From an uncultured Pseudomonadota bacterium (GTDB lineage Bacteria; Pseudomonadota; Gammaproteobacteria; Burkholderiales; Burkholderiaceae_C): a stretch of DNA of 64,000 nucleotides. Location: contig CAMFIB010000001.1 in NCBI GenBank assembly GCA_945952465.1, positions 434,001 to 498,000 of the forward strand, given 5' to 3'. Every line of letters starts with the position of its first letter. Position 1 is the stretch's first letter. Made by a program: the position numbers and the translations under genes. Shown here in pieces: positions 1 through 7,412 of the stretch. The notes under the pieces are model-generated. The model made no database searches. It had not been told where the DNA came from and saw only the letters and a program-made list of their open reading frames with translations.

Positions 1-89
1 ACGCCTTCTGGCTCGACGACGACCTGCCGCACGTGCGCCGCTGGCAACAGCGCCTGCACGAACGCCAACCGCAACTGCTGGCCGCCTGA
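1..89 (+). CDS. C-terminal end of an unidentified protein (partial)
   Basis: The frame is open from the window edge and stops at TGA 87-89. It gives the last 28 residues of a protein, ending in HERQPQLLAA. The stop is only 3 bases before the ATG of the next gene, so this gene is probably the upstream member of the same rightward operon. The fragment is too short and too plain (charged helix with Arg, Gln and Trp) for me to assign a family. Confidence 0.6.
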   Translation, partial: AFWLDDDLPHVRRWQQRLHERQPQLLAA

Positions 90-92
90 ACC

Positions 93-1970
93 ATGAACAC
101 CTCCACCCCGTCTTCCACCACGCTCGACTTCCGCGCGCCGGCCGCCAACGAGCCCCAGTCGGTCGGGCCTGCCATGCCCGTGCCCGGCACCGCGCCGCAC
201 GGCCGCTTCTTCGTGAGCGCCACTGACGGCGTGCAGCTCGCCGTGAAAACCTGGGGCGACCCGCAGGGCCGGCCCACCGTCGTGCTGGTGCACGGCTACC
301 CCGACAACAGCGAGGTCTGGCACGCGGTGGCCGCGCAGTTGGCCGACAGCTTTTACGTCGTGGCCTACGACGTGCGCGGCGCGGGCGATTCCGGCGTGCC
401 CAAGGCCACGGCCGCCTACCGCATGGAGCAGCTCTCGGCCGATTTCGAAGCGGTGATCGCCGTCGTCAGCCCCGACGCGCCGGTGCACCTGGTGGCGCAC
501 GACTGGGGCTCCATCCAAAGCTGGGAGTCGGTCAGCGACGCGAGGCTGAAGGGCCGCATTGCGTCCTACACGTCCTGCGCCGGGCCCTGCCTGGACCATG
601 TGGCGCACTGGGTGCGCCAGCGCGTGAAGCGGCCCACGCCGCGCCATTTGTTCGAGCTGTTGCGCCAGTTGTTCAGCTCCTGGTACATCGCCTTCTTCCA
701 CCTGCCGGTGCTGCCCGGCCTGATGTGGCGGCTGGGCCTGGGCCGCGCCTGGCCCCGGCTGCTGCGCCGCATGGAAGGGGTGCATGTGGAGCCCAGCCCC
801 AGCCAGACGCGCGACGGCGTGAACGGTGTGGCGCTGTACCGCGCCAACTTCTTCCGCCGCGCCGTGCGGCCCGAGGCCCGCGTCGCCCATGCGCCGGTGC
901 AGACGCTGGTGACGCTGGGCGACAAATACGTGAGCCCGCGCCTGTCCGACGACATCGGCCGCTGGGTGCCGCTGCACTGGCGCCGCGAGATCCACACCGG
1001 CCACTGGCTGCCGCTGAAGAAGCCGGAGCTGATGGCGCGCTGCATACGAGAGTTCGCCGAGTTCACGCAGGGCGGCCTGAACGGCGCGGGCGAACCGCTC
1101 GACGGCCGGCCGGTGCCGGGTGATTTGCGCCGCACGCGGCTGGTGGGCAAGCGCCTGCCGCTGAGCGGCAAGCTGGCGGTGGTGACGGGTGCGGGCAGCG
1201 GCATCGGCCGTTGCACGGCGCTGGCGCTGGCCGACGAGGGCGCGCACGTCGTCGCGGTCGACATCAACCCCGAGAGCGCGGCGCGCACCGCCGAGCTCGC
1301 CCGCTGCATCGGCCGCGACGCGGCGGCCGAGCGGGTGGACGTGGGCAGCGCCGAGCAGATGCAGGCGCTGGCCGACCGGGTGCAGCGCGACTGGGGCGGC
1401 GCCGACATCGTGGTCAACAACGCCGGCATCGGCATGGCCGGCGGCATGCTGGCCACCGACGTGCCCGCCTGGCGCCGCATCATCGACATCAACCTGTGGA
1501 GCGTCATCTACGGCGGCCGCTTCTTCGGCCAGCAGATGGCGGCCAACGGGCGCGGCGGCCACATGCTCAACACCGCGTCGGCGGCGGCGTTCTCGCCGTC
1601 GCGCAGCATGCCGGCCTACGCCACCACCAAGGCGGCGGTGCTGATGCTCAGCGAAAGCCTGCGCGGCGAGTTCGCCGAGCACCACATCGGCGTCAGCACC
1701 ATCTGCCCCGGCTTCGCCGAGACCGGCATCATGGCCGCAACTGAACACGTGGGCGTGAGCGCGGCCGAACAAGACGCCAAACGCGCCAAGGCCACGAAGC
1801 TCTACAAGATGCGCGGCCTCAAGCCCGAGACGGTGGCCAAGGCCATGGTTCGCGCGCTGCACCGCAACCAGGCGGTGGTCACCGTCGGCCTGGAGGCCCA
1901 CGGCGCGCGCTTCACGCAGCGCTTCATGCCGTGGCTGTCACGCCGCATCGCCCGCATCAAGATGATCTGA
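93..1970 (+). CDS. Alpha/beta hydrolase-SDR fusion oxidoreductase
   Basis: This 625-residue protein joins two enzymes. Residues about 35-330 form an alpha/beta hydrolase: HGYP oxyanion region at H67 and nucleophile elbow AHDWGS with D137. An Asp nucleophile is typical of epoxide hydrolases and haloalkane dehalogenases rather than esterases. Residues about 350-625 form a classical short-chain dehydrogenase: the NAD(P) motif TGAGSGIG starts near 366, NNAG is near 443, and the catalytic pair is Y509/K513 in YATTK. The ATG at 93 follows the upstream stop by 3 bases and the next gene starts 9 bases downstream, so it sits in a tight operon. The substrate is unknown. The PF10118 protein and the [2Fe-2S] reductase next door suggest oxidation and processing of a hydrophobic compound such as a lipid, terpene or sterol; that is inference. 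Confidence 0.88.
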   Translation: MNTSTPSSTTLDFRAPAANEPQSVGPAMPVPGTAPHGRFFVSATDGVQLAVKTWGDPQGRPTVVLVHGYPDNSEVWHAVAAQLADSFYVVAYDVRGAGDSGVPKATAAYRMEQLSADFEAVIAVVSPDAPVHLVAHDWGSIQSWESVSDARLKGRIASYTSCAGPCLDHVAHWVRQRVKRPTPRHLFELLRQLFSSWYIAFFHLPVLPGLMWRLGLGRAWPRLLRRMEGVHVEPSPSQTRDGVNGVALYRANFFRRAVRPEARVAHAPVQTLVTLGDKYVSPRLSDDIGRWVPLHWRREIHTGHWLPLKKPELMARCIREFAEFTQGGLNGAGEPLDGRPVPGDLRRTRLVGKRLPLSGKLAVVTGAGSGIGRCTALALADEGAHVVAVDINPESAARTAELARCIGRDAAAERVDVGSAEQMQALADRVQRDWGGADIVVNNAGIGMAGGMLATDVPAWRRIIDINLWSVIYGGRFFGQQMAANGRGGHMLNTASAAAFSPSRSMPAYATTKAAVLMLSESLRGEFAEHHIGVSTICPGFAETGIMAATEHVGVSAAEQDAKRAKATKLYKMRGLKPETVAKAMVRALHRNQAVVTVGLEAHGARFTQRFMPWLSRRIARIKMI

Positions 1971-1979
1971 GAACGCGCC

Positions 1980-2930
1980 ATGGAACTCGCCCCGATCAAC
2001 CCCCCCGTGCACGACACGCACCACCGCATCCTGCCGCGCCACGTGCGCTTCGATTTCAGCGCCACACCGATCCAGTGGGTGCCGGGCGACCCCGGCAGCA
2101 CGCACGTGATGAACACGCTGAACCTGATGTTCCCGGCCGGCGAGATGTGGTTCTGCCGCGTCTACAACCGCGCGATGCCGCACATCTCAGACCCCAAGCT
2201 GCGCGACGACGCCGAGGGTTTCCTGCGGCAGGAGGCGCTGCATTCGCGCTCGCACGGCAGCGTGCTCGACCACTACTGGCGCCGCCACGGCATCGACACC
2301 AAGCCCTTCACGCGCCACCTCGACGCGGTGTTCTCGCGCATCCTCGGCGACCGGCCCTACGGCCTGCCGTGGGGCGGCCACTCCCGCTTCTGGCTGCGCC
2401 AGCAACTGGGCATCATCGCGGCGCTGGAGCACTTCTTCGGCTACCTCGGCGGCTGGGTGCTGGACGCCCGGGCGCTCGACGAGGCCGGCACCGACCCCGC
2501 GATGCTGGACCTGCTGCGCTGGCACGGTGCCGAAGAGGTCGAACACCGCGCGGTGGCCTTCGACATCTACCGCCACCTCGGCGGCAGCTACCTCGGCCGC
2601 TGCTGGCACATGGGGGTGGTCATCGTCTCGCTGCTCGGCGTGATGGCCTGGGGCGTGCGCTACATGTCGCGGCAGGACCCGGACGCCGGCCGGCCGCGCC
2701 GCCTGTTCAGCTCGTGGTGGGCGGGCGCCCGCGCCGGGCGGCTGCCGTCGATCTGGGGCTCGTTGAAATCGGCGGTGCGGTATTTCGTGCCGGGCTACTC
2801 GCCGGAGGCGGAAGCCTCGACCGAACGCGCCCTGGCCTACCTCGCCATCTCGCCGGCCGCCTCGGTGGCGGCGCACGGCGGCAACTGGCCGGGCGGCCGC
2901 ACCACCACGCCGGTGCTGCCGGCGGCCTGA
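1980..2930 (+). CDS. Metal-dependent hydrolase, PF10118 family
   Basis: A 316-residue protein that matches my memory of the PF10118 predicted metal-dependent hydrolase family. It is mostly helical with metal-ligand-like clusters spread along it: EALHSRSH near residues 86-93, ALEHFFGY near 145 and GAEEVEHRAVAFD near 180. This spacing resembles a ferritin-like di-metal site as much as a hydrolase, and the family's chemistry is poorly established. A hydrophobic segment near 212-225 could touch the membrane. It starts 9 bases after the hydrolase-SDR fusion and ends 17 bases before the next gene, so it is almost certainly co-transcribed with both. Confidence 0.78.
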   Translation: MELAPINPPVHDTHHRILPRHVRFDFSATPIQWVPGDPGSTHVMNTLNLMFPAGEMWFCRVYNRAMPHISDPKLRDDAEGFLRQEALHSRSHGSVLDHYWRRHGIDTKPFTRHLDAVFSRILGDRPYGLPWGGHSRFWLRQQLGIIAALEHFFGYLGGWVLDARALDEAGTDPAMLDLLRWHGAEEVEHRAVAFDIYRHLGGSYLGRCWHMGVVIVSLLGVMAWGVRYMSRQDPDAGRPRRLFSSWWAGARAGRLPSIWGSLKSAVRYFVPGYSPEAEASTERALAYLAISPAASVAAHGGNWPGGRTTTPVLPAA

Positions 2931-2947
2931 ACGAAGGCACCCCCGCG

Positions 2948-3817
2948 ATGCGAGCCTTCCGATCGTTGATCGCCGCCGCGGTGTGCGCCGTGGTGATGCC
3001 CCTGGCGCCGGCGCAGGACGCGCCGGACGTGCGCACCATGGCCGCCCAGCTCGACAGCCTGCCGCTGGACCGCCAGGTGGCGCTGCTGTCGCGCGCCATG
3101 GCCAGCGGCGAGTTCGCCAAGCTGTCGGACGACGACGTGGTGAGCGGACTGCGCGCCCTGAAGCCCGAGGCCATGCTGGCCTGGGCCCGGCTGGAGCTGA
3201 CGCGCCTGCCCGAGTACGAATACTGGATGACGCTGCAGGAGCGCCTCAACGGCCAGTGGCCCGCCCGGCCGGCGAAGCTGCAGGTGCGCTACCGCCACGC
3301 GCCGCGCCAGTTGCAGGCCCGCTGGCTGCCGGGCGGCCCGCACGCCGGGCAGCAGATCATTTATGACGAAACGCAGCGCAAGGACGAGATGTACGGCCGG
3401 CTCGGCGGTGTGCTCGGCTTCGCGGCGATGTGGGTGGCGCTGGACGGCAGCATTGCCCGTGCGCAGTCCAACCACACGGTGCGCGAGCTGGGGCTGCAGC
3501 CCATCCTCGAGCGCTTCGAGCAGAACGCAAAAGCCCTGCGCGCCGCCGGCCGCGACGAGCGGCCGACCCGCATCGAGGTCGTGCAGGAGATGGGCCAACG
3601 CATGGTGGCCATCACCTGGGAGCTGCCGTCGGGGCCGCCGCAGTACTACGCCAAGCGGGTGCAACTGGTGTTCGACCTGAAGAACCCGTACCCGCGCGTC
3701 ATGGCGTCGTGGAACGAGCAGGGCGAGCAGATGGAGCGCATGGCGTTCGAGCGGCTGGTGGCGCGGCCCTTCGAGCCGCGCTTCGTGGACCTGAACGCTT
3801 CCGCCAACGCCTTCTGA
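2948..3817 (+). CDS. Exported protein of unknown function, possibly DUF1571-like
   Basis: A 289-residue protein. The ATG at 2948 is chosen because it gives a clean signal peptide (RSLIAAAVCAVVMPLAPAQ) with cleavage near residue 22; the frame is open much further upstream, but that part overlaps the preceding gene. The mature part has a helical region (about 25-110), then a beta-rich region with YDETQRKDEMYGRLGG and a C-terminal segment containing VFDLKNPYP. The layout recalls DUF1571 periplasmic proteins (LolA/LppX-like fold), but I would not insist on that. It lies in a tight operon with a lipid-type oxidoreductase set, which would fit a periplasmic lipid-handling role. Confidence 0.65.
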   Translation: MRAFRSLIAAAVCAVVMPLAPAQDAPDVRTMAAQLDSLPLDRQVALLSRAMASGEFAKLSDDDVVSGLRALKPEAMLAWARLELTRLPEYEYWMTLQERLNGQWPARPAKLQVRYRHAPRQLQARWLPGGPHAGQQIIYDETQRKDEMYGRLGGVLGFAAMWVALDGSIARAQSNHTVRELGLQPILERFEQNAKALRAAGRDERPTRIEVVQEMGQRMVAITWELPSGPPQYYAKRVQLVFDLKNPYPRVMASWNEQGEQMERMAFERLVARPFEPRFVDLNASANAF

Positions 3818-3827
3818 CCTGCCGCCC

Positions 3828-4886
3828 ATGCCCTCTGCCACCGCCATCGCCCCCTTGCCGCCGGCCCGCCGGCTGATGGAATGGATCAACCCGCTGTGGT
3901 CGGGCGAGCGGCTGCGCGCCCGCGTGGAGCAGTTGGTGGACGAAACCGCCGACTGCCGCACGCTGGTGCTGAAGCCCGGCCGTGGCTGGCGCGGCCACCA
4001 GGCCGGCCAGCACCTCACCATCGGCGTCAACGTGGCTGGCCGGCTGCAGCACCGCACCTTCTCGATCAGCTCCGCGCCGGAAGAACAGCGCGGCGGCCGT
4101 TTCACCATCACCGTGAAGGGCATGGCCGAAGGCGGCGTGTCGCGCCACATCGCGCGGCAGGTGCAGGTGGGCGAGCTGCTCGACATCGGCCAGGCGCAGG
4201 GCGACTTCGTGCTGCCGCCGGCCGTGCCGCGCCGCGCGCTGTTCGTCAGCGCGGGCAGCGGGGTGACGCCCATCATGGCCTTTCTGCGCAGCCTGTCGCT
4301 GCGCGGCCGGCTGTGGGACGTGGTGCATGTGCATTACGCCGCCATGCCGCAGGACGTGATCTTCGGCCGCGCGCTCGACGTGCTGCAGGCCCGTGAGCCG
4401 GGCTACCGGCTGTTCCGCCTGCACACGCAGGCCGGCGGCGGCACCGGCCGCTTCAGCGCGGGCCAGTTGGCGCGGCTGTGCCCCGACTGGGCCGACCGCG
4501 AGGCCTATGCCTGTGGCCCGGCCGGCCTGCTGGACGCGCTGGCCGCCACCTGGGCAGCGGCCGGTCTGGCTGAGCAATTGCGCATGGAGCGGTTCCAGGC
4601 GGTGCGGGCGGCGGCGCCGGCCGAGGTGAAGACGGGCACCGTGCGCTTTGCGCGCAGCGGCGTGGCCGCGGCCTCAGACGGCGTGACGCCGCTGCTGCTG
4701 CTGGCCGAGGCGCAGGGCCTGACGCCGCCGCACGGCTGCCGCATGGGCATCTGCCACGGCTGCGACGCCACGCTGGTGTCGGGCTGCGTGCGCGACCTGC
4801 GCACCAACGCCCTGCTGAACCGGCCGGGCCAAACGGTGCAGCCCTGCGTGTGCGCGGCCGCCGGAGACGCCTCGCTCGAGATTTAG
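3828..4886 (+). CDS. Flavin/[2Fe-2S] ferredoxin reductase
   Basis: A 352-residue electron-transfer reductase of the ferredoxin-NAD(P) reductase type. The FAD domain carries RTFSISSAP near residue 80; the NAD(P) domain carries SAGSGVTPIMAF near 140-155; the C-terminal plant-type [2Fe-2S] domain has ligands C304, C309, C312 and C340 (CRMGICHGC, then PCVC). It should pass electrons from NAD(P)H to an oxygenase, desaturase or hydroxylase. No such acceptor gene is visible downstream; it could be encoded upstream of the window, or be the PF10118 protein if that is a di-iron enzyme. The ATG follows the previous stop by 10 bases. Last gene of the rightward operon. Confidence 0.87.
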   Translation: MPSATAIAPLPPARRLMEWINPLWSGERLRARVEQLVDETADCRTLVLKPGRGWRGHQAGQHLTIGVNVAGRLQHRTFSISSAPEEQRGGRFTITVKGMAEGGVSRHIARQVQVGELLDIGQAQGDFVLPPAVPRRALFVSAGSGVTPIMAFLRSLSLRGRLWDVVHVHYAAMPQDVIFGRALDVLQAREPGYRLFRLHTQAGGGTGRFSAGQLARLCPDWADREAYACGPAGLLDALAATWAAAGLAEQLRMERFQAVRAAAPAEVKTGTVRFARSGVAAASDGVTPLLLLAEAQGLTPPHGCRMGICHGCDATLVSGCVRDLRTNALLNRPGQTVQPCVCAAAGDASLEI

Positions 4887-4890
4887 GGCA

Positions 4891-4946
4891 TCAAATCGGC
4901 CGAAAGTCAGCGCGGAATGGCGATTGTGTGCTACATAAATTGTAGC
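4891..4946 (+). repeat. 56-bp dispersed repeat, copy 1
   Basis: Begins TCAAATCGGCCGAAAGTCAG and ends TAGC. It lies between two convergent genes (the reductase stop at 4886 and the TolC stop at 4960). Four other copies of exactly the same length and orientation occur at 32203, 40824, 45109 and 58307. Confidence 0.85.
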
Positions 4947-4959
4947 AACCGGCAGCGGC

Positions 4960-6315
4960 TCAGTTGACCAGCAGCGCGTTGATGGGCTGCAGGTCTGCCG
5001 CCGTGAGCGAGCCGTTGGCCTGGCGCAGTTTCAGCCCGCCCATCAGCACGTCGTAGCGCGCCTTGGCCAGGTCGCGCTTGGTCTGGAACAACTGGCTCTG
5101 CGCGTTCAGCACGTCGATGTTGATGCGCACGCCCACCTGGTAGCCCAGCTTGTTGGCGTCGAGCGCGCTCTGGCTGGAGGCTTCGGCCGCTTCCAGCGCC
5201 TTCACCTGGCCCGCGCCGGACACCACGCCGAAGTACGCGGTGCGGGTGCCCAGCGTGACCGCGCGGCGGGCGGCCTCGAGGTCGGCCTTGGCCTTGTCTT
5301 CCAGCGACAGCGTCTCGCGGATGCGGTTCTGCACCGCGAAGCCGGCGAACAGCGGCAGGTTGAACGAGAGGCCCACCACGCCGGTGTTGACCCGGGTACC
5401 GACCGACGCCGCGTTGGCGCCGACGCTGGTGCTGGTCGGGTTGCTGGCGGTGCCGTAGCTGGCCACCACGTCCAGCGTGGGCTTGTGGCCGGCTTCGGCT
5501 TTGCGGGTTTCCAGCTCGGCCGTTTCCAGCGCGGCGCGGGCCTGCACGATGCCGGGGTGCTGGGCCTCGGCCTGCTGCACCCAGGCGTCGACGCTGGCGG
5601 GTGCCAGCTCGGGCAGCGCGGCGGGCAGGGCCAGCGGTTTGGGCGCGGTGTCGTTCAGGCCGGTGAGTGTGTCCAGCGCAATGCGTTTGACGCGCAGGTC
5701 GTTCTCGGCCGCGATCTCCTGCGCGGTGACCAGGTCATACCGGGCCTGCGCCTCGCGGGTGTCGGTGATGGTGGAGGTGCCGACCTCGAAGTTGCGCTTG
5801 GCGAAGGCCAGTTGCTCGTTGGTGGCGGCCTTCTGGGCCCGCACGAAGACCAGCGTGTCCTGCGCGGCCAGCACGTCGAAATAGGCCTGCGACAGCCGCA
5901 CCAGCAGGTCCTGCTCGGCGCTCTGCAATTGCGCGGCCGAGGCCACCACCAGCCGCTTGCCCTGTTCCCACGCGGCCACATTGGCGGGCCGGTACAGCGG
6001 CTGCGAGGCGTTCAGCGTGGCGCTGCGGGCGTTGAAGTTGCGGTCACCGCTTTGCCCGGCGACCTCGACTTCCTGGTTGATGCGGTTGATGCCGGCCGTG
6101 AGAGCGGCCTGTGGCAGCAGCCCGGCGCGGGCCTGCTCGGCGCGGAACAGGTTGGCGTCGTACTGCGCGCGGGACGACTGGTAGGTGGCGTCGGAGGCGC
6201 GGGCCGCGTCGTAGAGCTGCACCAGGCTTTGCGCGCCCGCGCCGGCCGGCGCCGCGAGCAGCGCGGCGGACAGCAACAGGGCGACGGGGGAGAGCCGGAA
6301 CAGCAACGGGGTCAT
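4960..6315 (-). CDS. tolC: TolC family outer-membrane efflux channel
   Basis: A 451-residue outer-membrane factor. The start at 6315 gives a signal peptide (LLLSAALLAAPAGAGAQS) that a longer upstream frame would bury. The mature protein has the two TolC repeats of long coiled-coil helices and short strands, including ASQPLYRPANVAAWEQG and FNLPLFAGFAVQNRIRE, and ends near LRQANGSL. It forms the periplasmic tunnel and outer-membrane exit for an RND or other pump. The rhodanese, Pcm, RND pump and adaptor genes lie upstream on the same strand with short gaps, which makes it the likely outlet for that RND pump. Confidence 0.92.
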   Translation of the reverse strand: MTPLLFRLSPVALLLSAALLAAPAGAGAQSLVQLYDAARASDATYQSSRAQYDANLFRAEQARAGLLPQAALTAGINRINQEVEVAGQSGDRNFNARSATLNASQPLYRPANVAAWEQGKRLVVASAAQLQSAEQDLLVRLSQAYFDVLAAQDTLVFVRAQKAATNEQLAFAKRNFEVGTSTITDTREAQARYDLVTAQEIAAENDLRVKRIALDTLTGLNDTAPKPLALPAALPELAPASVDAWVQQAEAQHPGIVQARAALETAELETRKAEAGHKPTLDVVASYGTASNPTSTSVGANAASVGTRVNTGVVGLSFNLPLFAGFAVQNRIRETLSLEDKAKADLEAARRAVTLGTRTAYFGVVSGAGQVKALEAAEASSQSALDANKLGYQVGVRINIDVLNAQSQLFQTKRDLAKARYDVLMGGLKLRQANGSLTAADLQPINALLVN

Positions 6316-6338
6316 GGAAGTCCTTCGGGGGTACGGAG

Positions 6339-6680
6339 TCAGTACAGCGGCACCGTCGGGTCGCGCTCGCGCGACCAGGCGTCGATGCCGCCGGAAATGT
6401 TGGCCACCGTGCCGAAACCCTGCTGCTCGAGGAAGGCCGCCACCCGCAGGCTGCGGGCGCCGTGGTGGCACAGGCAGGCGACGGGGCGGGCCGGGTCGAG
6501 CTCGGCGAGGCGTTGCGGAATGGCGCCCATCGGGATGGCCACCAGCTCGAAGCTGGCGTCGGGGCGCACGGCGGCGGTCTGCAGCTCCCAGGGCTCGCGC
6601 ACGTCGAGCACCAGGGGCGCGCCCTCGGTGCTGGCGTGTTGCAGCCAGTCGGCGAGCTGGGCGGGGCGGATCTGGTCCAT
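6339..6680 (-). CDS. Single-domain rhodanese-like sulfurtransferase
   Basis: A 113-residue cytoplasmic rhodanese domain. It shows VLDVREPWE near residues 24-32 and the active-site loop CHHGAR with catalytic C71, followed by GFGTVANISGGIDAW, the usual end of the fold. Such proteins carry a persulfide on the Cys and move sulfane sulfur. It lies 17 bases downstream of pcm and 23 bases upstream of tolC. Its function in an efflux operon is not obvious; the pcm-rhodanese-tolC order may simply be conserved linkage. Confidence 0.9.
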   Translation of the reverse strand: MDQIRPAQLADWLQHASTEGAPLVLDVREPWELQTAAVRPDASFELVAIPMGAIPQRLAELDPARPVACLCHHGARSLRVAAFLEQQGFGTVANISGGIDAWSRERDPTVPLY

Positions 6681-6697
6681 CGGGTCGGCCTGGCGGT

Positions 6698-7372
6698 TCA
6701 GAAACGGAAAGCCGACGGCTCGGGGAAGTTCAGCAGGCGCGGCGCCACGGTGTCCCAGGGCTGGGTGCTGTGGCTGGCGGTGTCGGTGCGCTTGGTGACG
6801 AAGGTGGCGCGCATCATCGGCTCCTGGCCGACCACGGTGGCCAAGCGGCCGCCCACTTTCAGCAGCGCCAGCAGCGCGGCCGGCACCTGGGCCACGGAGC
6901 CGCTCAGCACGATGACGTCGAACGGGCCCTTCACCGGCAGCGCGGCGGCGCCGTCGGCGGTGTGGACGGTGGCGTTGTACACGCCGGCGCGGCTCAGGTT
7001 GTCGGTGGCGGTGCGGGCCAGCTCGGGGTTGATTTCCAGCGTGTCGACGTGCTGGCCGCGGTGGGCCAGCAGCGCGGCCATGTAGCCGGAGCCGGTGCCG
7101 ATCTCCAGCACCTTCTCGTGTTTCTGCACGGCCAGGTCCTGCAGCAGCCGGGCCTCGACGCGCGGCGCCAGCATCACTTCACCGGGCTGGCCGCCGAGCG
7201 GAATCTCCATGTCGACGAAGGCCAGCGCGCGCAGCGCGGGGGGGCAGAAGTCCTCGCGCTTGACGATGGCCAGCAGCTGCAGCACGGCGGGGTCGAGCAC
7301 GTCCCACGGCCGGATCTGCTGTTCGATCATGTTGAAACGGGCTTGCTCGATGTTCATGGAAGCGAGGGTCAT
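6698..7372 (-). CDS. pcm: Protein-L-isoaspartate O-methyltransferase family
   Basis: A 224-residue SAM-dependent methyltransferase of the PCMT family. The SAM loop is EIGTGSGYMAALLAHRG near residues 83-99, preceded by the family segment MLAPRVEARLLQDL. PCMT repairs damaged Asp/Asn residues, but many proteobacterial members next to tolC have a shortened N-terminus like this one and have not been tested. The start could equally be the second Met (residue 6, position 7357). It sits between the RND pump gene (40 bases) and the rhodanese gene (17 bases). Confidence 0.85.
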   Translation of the reverse strand: MTLASMNIEQARFNMIEQQIRPWDVLDPAVLQLLAIVKREDFCPPALRALAFVDMEIPLGGQPGEVMLAPRVEARLLQDLAVQKHEKVLEIGTGSGYMAALLAHRGQHVDTLEINPELARTATDNLSRAGVYNATVHTADGAAALPVKGPFDVIVLSGSVAQVPAALLALLKVGGRLATVVGQEPMMRATFVTKRTDTASHSTQPWDTVAPRLLNFPEPSAFRF

Positions 7373-7412
7373 CTGGGTTCTCCGGGTGGGCTTTCGCGTG
7401 GCGCTTTGCGGG

